Source: Dermanyssus gallinae (taxonomy: Eukaryota; Arthropoda; Arachnida; Mesostigmata; Dermanyssidae). Taken from it: 64,000 bases of DNA. The position numbers and the translations under genes are program-made. The first letter of the stretch is position 1. Each line of letters begins with the position of its first letter. The notes below the pieces were generated by a model. It saw only the letters and a list, made by a program, of their open reading frames with translations. It had not been told where the DNA came from and did no database searches. The DNA lies in NCBI GenBank assembly GCA_003439945.1, contig QVRM01006012.1, positions 1 through 64,000 on the forward strand, in the 5' to 3' direction. Below are positions 43,600 through 54,022 of the stretch, in pieces.

Positions 43600-44530
43600 T
43601 ATATTCATTGAGAATGAGAGAGGTTTCAAAACGTGTAGGGTCCGGTGAAAAGCGTGTAGCTAAGAAACGTCAACATTAACTCAACGAACAACTGGACGCA
43701 TTCATGGCCTCAACAAACAATTGGAGACGTAGCTCTTCTTATGTGTGGTCAGAGTTGGACGCTGATTGAGCCAGCTCGCTGTTAATCAACTCCATGACGT
43801 CGGACGGGGTAGGCATTCGGGGATGAACTCGGGGCCGAGCCATTTGGCCGTTGTTCCGTTGATGCCGGGGCCGTTACCTCGATTTTCACTGGGAACACCG
43901 CGACGTTCCGGTCGATCATAGCCACGAGAGAGAGTGGGCAAAACCCCTTCATTTGGATGCCGTTTCTATAGCCAGTTGTTACAAAAACAGAATGAAGTAG
44001 TCTACACGGCAGAAGAACTAGATCCAGACAGATCACGCAAAGCGATTGGCCTTCGCTGTCCTGGTCGTCAAGTCCTGCACACACCGCACAACGTAACAAA
44101 ATGACAAAACAATTAACTTATGGATTGCACTGGTTGACTTCGTACGTAGGAGGAGCAAGCACATCACTTCTTCGTTTCGATTCATTTGGTTGCAGTGTTC
44201 ATGCCGGTAATATGTGGCTCATGTATCACATTCAATAAGCATTTGTTCTTTTCCGAGTGTCCGAACGTAAATCACGCGTGCGTGACTTGTCATACGTACC
44301 TTGTGTTTATTTCATTGACTGCAGAAGGCTGTTGAGCCGATCTTGAGCACTTTGAGGAACAGTTTGAGAACCAGCCTCGGCATTCACCGGTGTGCGTGAC
44401 GGACGACGACCTATGCCACACCGCCTTAGCAAACGTTTCATTGGTTTCCTCGTAAACCACACCTGATTTACACGAAAGAAACGTTGGAAATTTAAAACGT
44501 GGCGAAAAATACTTAGTGACTTACTCAATC
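43600..44530 (-). other. Unassigned open frames, possibly ORF1 of another LINE
   Basis: Minus frame 43782-44099 has CAVC, then EGQSLCVICLDLVLLPC, a cysteine pairing reminiscent of a degenerate PHD or RING finger. A second minus frame runs through MPTPSDVMELINSELAQSAS (about 43760-43830). Frame 44307-44528 ends NSLLQSMK with a stop. Splice-like signals exist (TGCAG before GACTTGACG; AATCAG before GTGTGG), so host exons are possible too. I could not decide. Confidence 0.2.
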
Positions 44531-45604
44531 CGTGTTAATGGCTTACGCCGCAATTTTTACCAAGCACCTTACTGCTAGATGACGCAAATTTAGGCAATGC
44601 TTACAGGTGGTTTGACACGTTTGACTACCTATATTTCGAACAGAATAGTCGTGTTGGCAGGGTAGACCCTTCTTTTGTTCACCAAAAAAAATGCTAGAAA
44701 TAGGTATTTAATCTCGTATCCGATATTTGCTTTAGGCGTACCCTAGTCACCGGGGGCTTTGAAGATACAGTAAATAATGCTCCAAAAAACATTCACTATT
44801 TCTCTATCTGTTCTTTCTCTCTCTCAACTCCCTTCGGCTAGATATGTCTCATCTTCACCGTAAACTACCTTTTTCGGAAATATAAGCAAGTGTTTGCCAC
44901 GTGAGAACGAGTATCTCGCCGATGACCCTAAGCAGTAAGTAACCTTCGCAGTTCATTCACGCGGTTTGGCATACTGTCCGTTTGACGCGTTGCCCAGTAG
45001 CTTGCGGAAATAAATATGACATGTTACTCCTTTTTGTTAAGTATGTTGTACACAAAACTCTACAATTTTACTATGTAGTTAATAAAGCTGTGTTACCGAC
45101 AGCTGCTTTGATGCGTTATGTAGGTCCAAACATCACCATGCGAACCTTGGTTTTAGGTTAACTTAGACTTACTTAGATAGTGAAGTCTGGGTTATTGTTG
45201 TCAGCTGTCCAACTGACAGGCTGAGAACCCCATCTGAATTTTTTTAATGGCAGATACCTAAATACTCGCATAAAAATCAAATAGCTCTTGAGAGCGATTT
45301 GACAGTTAAGAGCTGTACCTTGCGATTAAAGATACACTGCTGAACATATGTTGAATACTCATAGAAGATTGTTATCACCGCTTTATCTGTAAAATGGAAC
45401 TTGGTATGTTATTGTACGAAACTAATGGGGTAGTACGGACTAGAATTTTAAGAGTTTGAGACTGAGATCAGAGTAACAGAACCTCAAAGGTACTCCTAAA
45501 TCCTCAGCTGAGGTAATAACATATAACTTTCTAAACTTTTCTTTAACATCATAACAACGAAAGAAAACAACTTCCATTTATCCTGAACCTGTGGTTCGCA
45601 ATGA
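44531..45604. other. No recognisable gene
   Basis: AT-rich; no frame, structure or repeat that I can name. Confidence 0.55.
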
Positions 45605-45647
45605 GCTTAATAATAACCTGACCGCTAAGCTTATGCTATACAGCCTT

Positions 45648-45663
45648 TACGGCGTGACTGTCT
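45648..45663. repeat. 16-bp target-site duplication, left copy
   Basis: TACGGCGTGACTGTCT, identical to 46946-46961, next to the T-run (poly(A) on the minus strand) at 45664-45674. Confidence 0.95.
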
Positions 45664-46945
45664 TTTTTTTTTTTTCTTGTTCTGGGAGGTTTCGGTAATG
45701 CATGATGCACATGCGCCACTAGCAGCCTGCGTGACTAGTGTGAGACTCGCAAACCCACTAAACCCGGATTCTTCCCCACCCCCCCAAGCTCGGTATTACT
45801 TTGGCATTACATCGAAACCGTGGGAGAGGCGTCTCTGCCGTTCTCCTTCAATCAGCTCTATCCCTGACTATCAACCCGCATGTCTACCTGCGGTTGGATA
45901 GGGGGATGCCATTTTGTAATCCGTCCTGTGAGGGTGCGTCGAGACCATGAGGGCCTGGCTGCTCCCCACCCCCTCCCCCCTCCCTCGGCTCCTCGTCTCG
46001 ACCACTCTCCCGAGAGACCCGCTCAAACCTCTCCCGCCTGGCCGTTTCCTTGGCTGTCTTGAGTGTCAAAACAGCGTCGAACAAGTTCGTCGCCTCTCTC
46101 CATGCCTCCGCCGAAGTCATCACATGGGAGACCACCTCCTTGATGGGTCGGCCCCTCACAGCGGTTGGTGCTGCGTCCCGTGCTTCCCTGAGAGCATCAC
46201 ACCGCAGAACAGTATGCTCTACGTTGTCCGTTTCTCCAGAGTCGCACAGTACGCAGATATCGCTGATGGCCTTCTTGATCCTTGACAGGTAGCTCTGGAA
46301 CTGGCCGTGTCCGGTCAGAACCTGAGTCGTCCAGTAGGAAAGCTCCCCGTGTCGGCGGTCATACCATGCCCTGAGGTCCGGTATCAGACTCTTGGTCCAG
46401 CTCCCTGTGGTCACACCGGGTCTTACCTGCGCCCATTCCTCATGCCAGGCCGATGGCACTCCTGGCCCTGGTGAGATCCAGACCTTCGTCTAGATACATT
46501 TTACTTCGTTCAGCCGCTAGGAGGTCCCATGGCAGCATTTTGGCTAGGACCAGGAGAGCTTCGGTCGAGGCTGTTCGATACGCCCGGCTTACCCTGATTG
46601 CCAGCGTTCGTTGGGTCGACCTTAGTGCCCCCCTATTTTTCGCCGTCCGCATTGCCATGTCCCCCCAGACTGGGGCTGCGTATAGCGCCGTTGATTCGGC
46701 CACCGAGGCCAGGAGCCTTCTTTTCACCTCAGCTACCCCACCGACCCTAGGCATGATCCGCGCCAGGTTCAGGGAGACCCTTTGGGCCTTTTCGGCCACG
46801 TACTTAACGTGTGCCGATCCGGTCAGTCCGGTGTCTAGCATGACCCCAAGGTACTTTACCTTCTTTCTGATTTCTATCGGGTGGCCCGCCATCACGAGGT
46901 TAATGCCGGTCGTCCTCTTTCTGCCTGTTAGGTACATCGCCTCCG
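45664..46945 (-). mobile_element. R1/I-group LINE, 5'-truncated recent insertion
   Basis: 1.28 kb bounded by a perfect 16-bp duplication (45648-45663 and 46946-46961) with a poly(A) tail read on the minus strand. It contains only the end of ORF2 and a 3' untranslated region of about 200 bp. A more damaged relative is at 24764-25204. The insertion splits an older RT fragment whose downstream half continues at 46962. Confidence 0.95.
45884..46945 (-). pseudogene. R1-group ORF2 carboxyl part (thumb and zinc knuckle), one frameshift
   Basis: Open from the insertion junction to about 46450 in one frame (AMYLTGRKRTTGINLVMAG, KVKYLGVMLDTGLTGSAHV, ALYAAPVWGDMA, STEALLVLAKMLPWDLLAAE), then shifts frame at 46440-46459. 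It continues as SYWTTQVLTGHGQFQSYLSR and the knuckle CVLCDSGETDNVEH, T-V-L-R-C, ending in a Gly/Glu-rich tail and stop at 45884. RT motifs A to D were never copied in (5' truncation). The good state of the frame agrees with the perfect target duplication. Confidence 0.9.
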
Positions 46946-46961
46946 TACGGCGTGACTGTCT
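46946..46961. repeat. 16-bp target-site duplication, right copy
   Basis: Identical to 45648-45663; marks the 5' end of the minus-strand LINE. Confidence 0.95.
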
Positions 46962-47130
46962 GCTCGCCATGTACTACGCCCACATCCATAGTTATCTGGC
47001 CTACGCAGTTGAAATGTTTGGAATTACTTATATGAGCCTTTTATGGCCGTTACATCGCCTGCAAAAAAAGAGCCTTGCGCGTAATATTGGGATATCCACC
47101 ATAGGGGTCCATGCGTTATAAATACGTAGA
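46962..47130 (+). pseudogene. LINE RT carboxyl fragment (CR1/Jockey group), split by the insertion
   Basis: Translation LLAMYYAHIHSYLAYAVEMF, then SLLWPLHRLQKKSLARNIG, matches the post-RT block (Y-Y-A-x-I-x-S-x-L-x-Y-G ... L-Q-K-K-A-x-R) of CR1/Jockey-like LINEs. A frame without the inserted element runs back across the target duplication to about 45627 (IQPLRRDCLLAM), so this was one fragment before the 45.6 kb insertion. Confidence 0.65.
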
Positions 47131-47914
47131 GATGTCTATAGGCGTGAAATCACAATAGACGTTCCTTACAGTCATCAAAAGAATTCCACCACTGCGTTGG
47201 TAATATGATGGAACCACCTTAATTTGTTGTTCGTGAGGACTCGAAGGTATTTTGCAACTCGTAGTTTGCTCCATTAGTGACTCCCGATATCGCAGAGATG
47301 TCTTGCATTCCTATGTTTAAAATGCAGAACTCCCCATTTATGGATGGGTAGCTTCAAACAGAAGCGCGTCTGCCCAGGCCTTGAAAGCGTCCGACGTCGC
47401 CTGAAGACGGCATCTATCCTCTATGGTACGGGATCGACAGTAAAGTTTTACATCACCTGCGTACAATTTGATTTCAACTTCTTATGGAATTATGTTTCAC
47501 TGATTCAGTATAGAAAATATACATCAGTGTTCTGAGGATCGTATCATGCAGACCACCGAATAACACTCTACCTACTACTGTAGAATACTTGCGTTAACGC
47601 GAACCCAGAAGTTTTGTCTTGAAGAAACACAGTAACCCAGTTATATATATATTTTTTAAATGCCAATTCTCTTAAACTCCCAGTTATGGTAAAAACAAAT
47701 ATGTCAAAAAAAGTTATTCTTTACAAGACAATTCTTTGAAATTATATAATTATAATAAAATCAGTGAATCAGTCCATTTTATTGCTGGACTGCTATATAT
47801 ATATAGACACTGCTCAGTTTCACCAAGTGAAGGAGCATGGGTCTCTCCCACCAATGCAGGGCCCACGGTCTACCCAAGTAGTGGTGGAGTGACGAAATCG
47901 TCGCGAAGTGGTAT
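47131..47914. other. No recognisable gene
   Basis: AT-rich with short TA tracts (near 47640 and 47795-47810). It ends where family alpha homology begins. Confidence 0.5.
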
Positions 47915-48760
47915 GAATTAGGCTCCAAAGGATTTACACGAGAACGCTCAGCTGACTGAGTAGAAGCAACCCGACGAGGAGAGGCCGGACAAGGCAGACG
48001 TGGGCCCCCCGGGGGCCCTGGAGAATCCCTGCACCTATTGCTGCCAGATATCAAGGCATGGATAGAGAAGCCAGGAGAAGACCTCATCTATCACCTTACC
48101 CAGATCCTCACTGGACACGGGAACTTCAGCTCGTACTTGCTCCAAATTGGAAAGGCTCCGTCGCCGATATGCGTATTCTGCCAAGAGACGCATGAGGACA
48201 CTTCAAGTCACACACTGCTACAGTGCTTGGCCTGGGAACCTGCGCGGTAACGGGCAAGCAGACTCCTCCGAGAGAAGTGAACCAGGGAGGAGACCCACAC
48301 CACGAGGTCAGCGATCCACCTCGGTCCAGCCGTATAGAGTTTACAAAATACATCAGTGAGCAGGCCTGTAAACTGGGAGCAGCTACGGCAAAAGAAGTCC
48401 TCCAGCAGAAACAAGAAAAGTGCAAAGAAAGACAGACACCACTCCTGCTTCAACCCGAAAGCAGCCATAGAAAAGTGCGGCTTAAAGAAAACGGGCTTGC
48501 AGGTGTTGGACAAATGCGGGAACCTTTGGGTGACCCCAGCCAATTGGTCTGAAAGGGCGCTCGCCACTTCTCCTGATAGTCCATAATACTGTTCTATGAA
48601 GATCTGGGCTATCAGAGAATGAAGGTTAAGGAGAGAGGTGTGTTTAGTGGGTATGGGTCTCAATGGAGTAACATCCAACAGTTAGGGTCGAATCCCACAC
48701 TGCTAGAGAAAGAGACTTGTAGCGATAGTGCGTAACTGCATATAATACCTCCTCCACAGA
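47915..48760 (+). pseudogene. R1/I-group LINE carboxyl end (family alpha, copy 2)
   Basis: Matches copy 1 at 1160-1954 closely. Coding includes LGSKGFTRERS (about 47918), then YHLTQILTGHGNFSSYLLQI and the knuckle CVFCQETHEDTSSHTLLQC, ending at a stop near 48250. The 3' region is shared with copy 1 and with 25335-25757, up to the A-rich tail at 48757-48768. 5' truncated. Its last 430 bp are also the first part of the compound unit. Confidence 0.8.
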
Positions 48761-50163
48761 AAAAAAAACGTGGGACGCGCCGACTAGCTCAACCTGGCTG
48801 AGCAAATGGCCACCCGAAGGAAATCTCAGAGACTTATGACTAACAGTAAGGCGCGAGCGTAAAAAAACTGAGAGATGCGGCAGTTACATACGAAGCCGGT
48901 TGTACGGTCATGCCCAAGCTCCGGAGAGTTCCCTCGGAGCTCCTACCAAAAGTACTGCGGGAGACAACATCTGCTCCCTCTCTTTGGCACAGCCCTGGAG
49001 AGGCAACGAGAACTTCCAGGTTGCTCTCAAAGATATTCTCCTCTCTGCTCTCAAAGGTAACGCCAGAGGAGGTTGACTGGCTGTCAATGGTATATCCCCT
49101 GGGGTAGCGAGCTATTCGTTAAGCGGTGGTCAAAAGTTCCCTAGACTCTGGCTAACTGGTTTTCACGGTTATGAGAATGGCTAGAATCGCACATCTCCCG
49201 CGGCCTACAGGCCTATATGCCTCCCCGGCGCCTTGGGACAGATCCTTGCAATCGTTCTAGTCAATAGGCTGAACAAATAAGTCGAGATCAAATCAGCTTC
49301 ATCAGACGCCCGGTGTGGTCTCCGAGAAGGCAGGTCCACCCTCGGCGCCCTGGACGGACTCATGGTACGAGCAGGTCAAAAGACGGCGAACACTATCTAA
49401 AACGAGGAAATTCGTACTTTTTATAGTCTTAAACGTTATAAACTCGTTCCGCATTGGTAAACTGGACGGTAGTTATCAGGGCGCTGGAAGGGTCTCGACC
49501 GAAGCCCTCTCGGTCATAGCTATAATACTGCCATGGGACCTACTGAAGGGAGGAAGCAAGATATCCCTGGAGGACATCTGATTACAGCCAGGATTGCCAC
49601 CATGTGGGCTGATGAGGAAGACCAGTGACACATTTGTCACTCAGGTAATGTGCTGTGCGACTCTGTATAGGCGGACAGCGTAGAACACAATGTTCAGTGC
49701 TGGGAACCTCTTTGGGAAACAATGTGCACAGATTGCGACGAACCTGTTCAACGCAGTTTTGAAGACAGCCAAAAAGACCATTGGACGAAAAAGACTCCCT
49801 CGCGCGGCACCCTGAGGCGAGTAGTTGAAACGTGGAGCCAGTACAGGTCGGAGCTTAAGGGAAAGTGCAGCCACGCCTTCAAGGTTCTTCGAGCCTCAAG
49901 ACGCACCCTCAAGACGGTATAAACTTTATCAGAAGCCCCTTATCTGGCCGATATTCGTTATGCATTTCTGAAACCTTTAAATAAAACACCAGGCCGCCGC
50001 GATAGTCTGTTTTATTGACAATAATGGCTCACTATCGGGCTTGAATGGTGCTCGACTTCAAGGAAGCATGTCTTGCGTCAAGAAGAAGGGAGTAGAATAT
50101 TAAAATAATCGTAACTATTTCTGTCCCACTCTAGCCAAACGTTCAAACGGATGTTTGTCATGT
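48337..50163 (+). repeat. Compound LINE unit, copy 2 (paired with 25335-27118)
   Basis: Same order as copy 1: family alpha 3' end, A-rich tail, then a second R1-group piece. Here the second piece reads KFVLFIVLNVINSF at 49405-49450 (motif A with its Asp changed to Asn) and jumps straight to VSTEALSVIAIILPWDLL (49490-49545), so motifs B to E are deleted at the same place as in copy 1. The carboxyl part holds CTDCDEPVQRSFEDSQKDHW in one frame and a QCAQIATNLFNAVLKTAKK-type helix in another. Homology stops at about 50163. Confidence 0.8.
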
Positions 50164-51959
50164 TTGCTAACGGCTACTTGCATTTTTTTGGTATAGGTAC
50201 AGCAACTAACGTCACTAAATCACTTGCGTGAAGAACAGACATTCTCTTTATTGAGAGCTAAGACTTCGTGATAGCCTTGCTACAAAGCACTGTGTAAATC
50301 TCCCTGATCAAGTCTCAAATATTTTTTTTATAATTAATGAACCAACCTACTATCAATTAAGGGTAGAGCTAATTTAGCTGTAAATAACCCTGACCCGAAT
50401 TCGGAAAACTAACTACAATTATTGATTGATATATTTATGATGTTTAGTAGGCGATATATTGTTTAATATTTGGCTATATTAGCTTAATAAGAAGAAGAAG
50501 CATTTCAATACATTGTTCAATTCAAGGAAACTAATTTTCTTAGCTTGCTCATACCGCAAAAGTCGTAATCTGGTTTACACTTACCACCGTAATGATGGCC
50601 ACCGTTTTCCAGAAACTGAGCGCGATGTTACGCGCAGTCCAGATGTTTTCGTAGCGACTCGTGTAAGCGTTTAGCGAACACCGCTGCGCCCGTATAGTAC
50701 AGAATGGTGAACACCACCACAAACAAATGCCAGAGAACCATCTGATGAGGGAACACGCAAAAGAAACGTTAGTGATTGATCTCGAACAGCGGTGTTCGCT
50801 GGCGCCGGGTGTCCGGTCACCAACTGTAGCTAACTGATAAGTGACCTCCTATGTCGTCCTATTGCTGCGTCACATTAGATATGTTTGTATGCATCGGATT
50901 ATCGACAATTGTCTCGTCTAACTATGATCCTGTTGATCCTTTGTTGTTGTCGTTGTTTGTGTTGTTGTTGCTGTTGTTGTTAATATTTATTGACTTTATT
51001 AACCTGTGATCGTATTTATATAACCGATTATATAGCGTGCATTCATTCATTAGGAATTGGGGGTGGCCTCCTATAAACGTGCACAACTATATATATATAT
51101 ATATATTGAATGTTCAAAATACGATATTCCAAAATCTTTATCCAGACCTAAAAGTCCTGGCTCCGGTACGCGCCAGAATGCATTCTTTCTATTTCCTTTA
51201 GGACCTTCGCACTCTTTCTGGGAAAGACCTTCCAGCTAATAATATTTTTGGGTCTCTAAACAGTTCGAAAGTCCTCAATTTATTCACGTCGATGTCAGTA
51301 AAATTTTTATTAAAACAATGTGTTCATGTTCTACTTATTTATACTTGAGGAAATCACACGTTGCTCAGATAAGCTTATTGCTCTGCTGCCTCGGAACAAT
51401 TCGAAACGTCAGTCTGGTGCCCCGCCGAGAATTTGAAAAATGGTTGCCTGCTTTCGGGCCTCTTCTATCTTCTTCGAATTACAATTACAACAATGCACAG
51501 CTACTGTCCACTACGTCAATTTAGGCATGTAGGCTTACCGGGGCATGTTTGGCATTCAATTAAATAGTTTACGTATTTAATTATAATGAAGAGAATGTGT
51601 GCTTCATAGAAGCCTGCTGAGCGCAGGCTTTTATGACACACCACTAAGAAGAAGTTAACACTAATAATAAAATAACTTCATCGTTAAGAGTATTTTCTTT
51701 TGTTCTAAACCACCAGAAAATCATTTAAATCTACAAACTAAACAGCCGTGAAGGAGACTGACTTTCCGTGAATAGACGTTTAAGTGAGAAATATTCAGAT
51801 ACACTACCTTATTCACATTTCCCTTGCTTTATCGACTCATCAGGACATACAATCACATTTTTTGTGACGCTCGACGTATTTAAGTCCTAATATATATATT
51901 TTTTACGATTCCTATACACGCGATCTAGGCATATATATATATATTACGCCTGATGTGTG
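50164..51959. other. No recognisable gene; simple repeats
   Basis: Includes a GTT-rich tract (50940-50983) and TA tracts (51088-51107, and near 51895 and 51932). Short open frames only, none with a named match. Confidence 0.5.
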
Positions 51960-52240
51960 CATTCGCCATTTCACAGGATATTACTTCTCATGTGTACAAT
52001 CGTCCTAATAAATCCCCTGTTCTTTCCAAACTTACATATTGTTGTCCTGTCTGGGAGCCCTATCTAATTGGAATGCAGAAAGTTAATGGAAGGCGTCCTA
52101 GACACGTTCCTAAAGCGCCTGCGGTTCAGGTGCCCTCAAAGCGTGTTAGGTAATGTCGTTCCTAGAATCAGCTCACTTTTCGCGCAAGGCTCTACGTTAA
52201 CTAACCAAATGTGGACTTTCAGGACACTTGTTTGGTGTAC
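51960..52240 (+). pseudogene. LINE RT carboxyl fragment (CR1/Jockey group)
   Basis: LSKLTYCCPVWEPYLIG at about 52025-52075 corresponds to the S-K-L-E-Y-C-S-P-V-W block behind the RT in CR1/Jockey-like LINEs. In the next frame, DTFLKRLRFRCPQS recalls the following R-R-F-x-K-x-L-x-F-R helix. About 80 codons are recognisable. Confidence 0.6.
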
Positions 52241-52263
52241 GCTCCAACGACCTAAACTTTTTT

Positions 52264-52416
52264 GGGCTGACCCTCGGCCAACATTTAACGTTCACGGGAC
52301 TGCTTTCGCATTGCTTCGTGAGACGGACCCATACACACAAATATGCAACGGTGGAACCCGTGTATATATGTGTGGTCCTCCGGTCGCGAATGCAGCCACC
52401 ACGCCACCGGGATCGA
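52264..52416 (-). mobile_element. tRNA-derived SINE, copy 3
   Basis: Minus strand runs from a GATCCCGGTGGCGTGGTGGC head through CGACCGGAGGACC to the body (GGGTCCGTCTCACGAAGCAA) and the TGTTGGCCGAGGGTCAGCCC end. Box B is damaged by a small deletion (GGTTCCACCG). Both the head and the body match the 37874 copy. Confidence 0.85.
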
Positions 52417-52880
52417 CACGCAACAACCTAAGGAGCCAGATATCAGTCACTTCAGAGTCCGTGGCCCGTTGCGTTTTCCTTATGGGAGGTACTTTGGTAC
52501 TATCTGCATTTGCATGTGCCCATTATGGATCGCTCACACCCTAGGATAGTTGAGCGTACCTTAACTAAAACATTCCTAGAAAATCACATTTTGTTAGTTG
52601 GCGTAGAGCAGATATGTGGCCCTGTTCGAAAAGTGAGCTTATGTTCGGAAAAAACATCAGCTGACACTCTTTGAGGAATGCCTGCCTCGTACGTCTTCCA
52701 CTAACAAAAATTCCACAGATGTTCTCTTACTCGCATTAAAACACATCGTTGTCAAATAGAGATATGTTCAGTAAGCATTAATTCGCAAAAAAATCGAACA
52801 ATACACTCAGTTATGCTATGCATATAGACGTAGCATAGCAGGCGACCCTCGTCAGCAACACACACGCTGGCCACCAAAAC
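52417..52880. other. No recognisable gene
   Basis: Spacer between the SINE and the tandem array. Confidence 0.5.
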
Positions 52881-53044
52881 ATTAAGGCTTTTAGCCGATT
52901 TAGTCATCCGACTTTTAAGTCATTAAGGCTTTTAGCCGATTTAGTCATCCGACCTCTAAGTCATTAAGGCTTTTAGCCGATTAAGTCATCCGACTTTTAA
53001 GTCATTAAGGCTTTTAGCCGATTTGGTTATCAGACTTCTAAGTC
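52881..53044. repeat. Tandem array, four 41-bp units
   Basis: Units start at 52881, 52922, 52963 and 53004, each beginning ATTAAGGCTTTTAGCCGATT and ending in a ...CCGACTTTTAAGTC type stretch. The first three differ by one to three bases; the fourth is a little more diverged. Confidence 0.97.
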
Positions 53045-53223
53045 TACTTGGCAGCCATTCCACGTAGAATACGGTTGGTGACAAACACCACGTTGCTGTT
53101 TATTCGTTAGCAAAACACTACCATATTGCGACGTGCCTTGCTAAAGCCTGCGGCAATGCAGTAATCACAAAATATTGGCGAGGTACTTTCTGTAAAAGTA
53201 CGAAAAGCCGCGGTCGGTCATAT

Positions 53224-54022
53224 CATATCACCTTTATTGAAAAAGGGGTATTACAATAGAAGCAAAGTCGTTTCGAATCTGTGAACGACGTGCAATCCTC
53301 CAGGCAAATGAGTTGCAATTTCGTGGGAGTGGATGGAAACGCCGCTTCGGAGATTATTTGGTCTTAGAACAAAATACCTAGTAATAAGTTTCTGACGCGC
53401 TAGTTGTTTAAACATGCGGTAATCGGCATGGGATTAGAATTCACTAACACTAGGCAATGTGATACGCTCGCGTGGTAGACAACACCGACGAGCAACTCGT
53501 TTCACAAACTTATCCTGCACGCTCTGCAAAAAGTCAACATCTCTTTTAAAGAATGGCATCCATACGTGACAGCAATAAGTCCACTTTGGTACCACTAAGG
53601 TTTGATATAGCTTTAGGTACACATTATGGTCTTGTATAATGAAAGACCGCATTATGAGATTACATATTTGAGACGCGGCCTTGACAACCTCAGCCATGTG
53701 AGGTCTAAACTTCATTTGGCGGTCGAAGATTACCCCGAGGTCTTTGTAGCGTGAGACTTCAGGAATGGGTCGGCCATTTAAAAAATACTGAGTAGTATCT
53801 GGCATTGTCTTGAGAACAGCAGATTTGGAAGTAGATATTTGCATGCGGTTTTTCTCTGTCCATAAGGATACGGTATCAATCGCTTTCTGTAGAATAGCTA
53901 TGTTGCTGTCGTTTTTTGCCTCAACGTAGATTTTGAGATCGTCCGCACACAGCTTATATGTAACATCAATATCTCGAAGCATTACCCCGAGATCCTGTAC
54001 AAATATACAAGCAAGTCTCACC
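53224..54022 (-). mobile_element. CR1/Jockey-group LINE, second copy of the 16.2 kb family
   Basis: The minus-strand frame 54021-53434 aligns with the end of the 16297-18231 protein (KLCADDLKIYVEAK, SRYKDLGVIFDRQMKFRPHM, VVPKWTYCCHVWMPFF), with YADD altered to CADD. Coding continues in broken frames to the 3' end, where CAATAAAGGTGATATGATATG corresponds to the AATAAA and pentanucleotide tail of the first copy; here the tail unit is TGATA. 5' truncated near motif C; no clear target duplication. Confidence 0.85.

Noticed and set aside
46453..47121. 222-codon plus-strand frame
   Set aside because: The first three quarters are antisense to the inserted LINE. Only the part from 46962 matches a protein family.
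52881..53044. CRISPR-like array
   Set aside because: The units are contiguous 41-mers with no unique spacers, in eukaryotic DNA.
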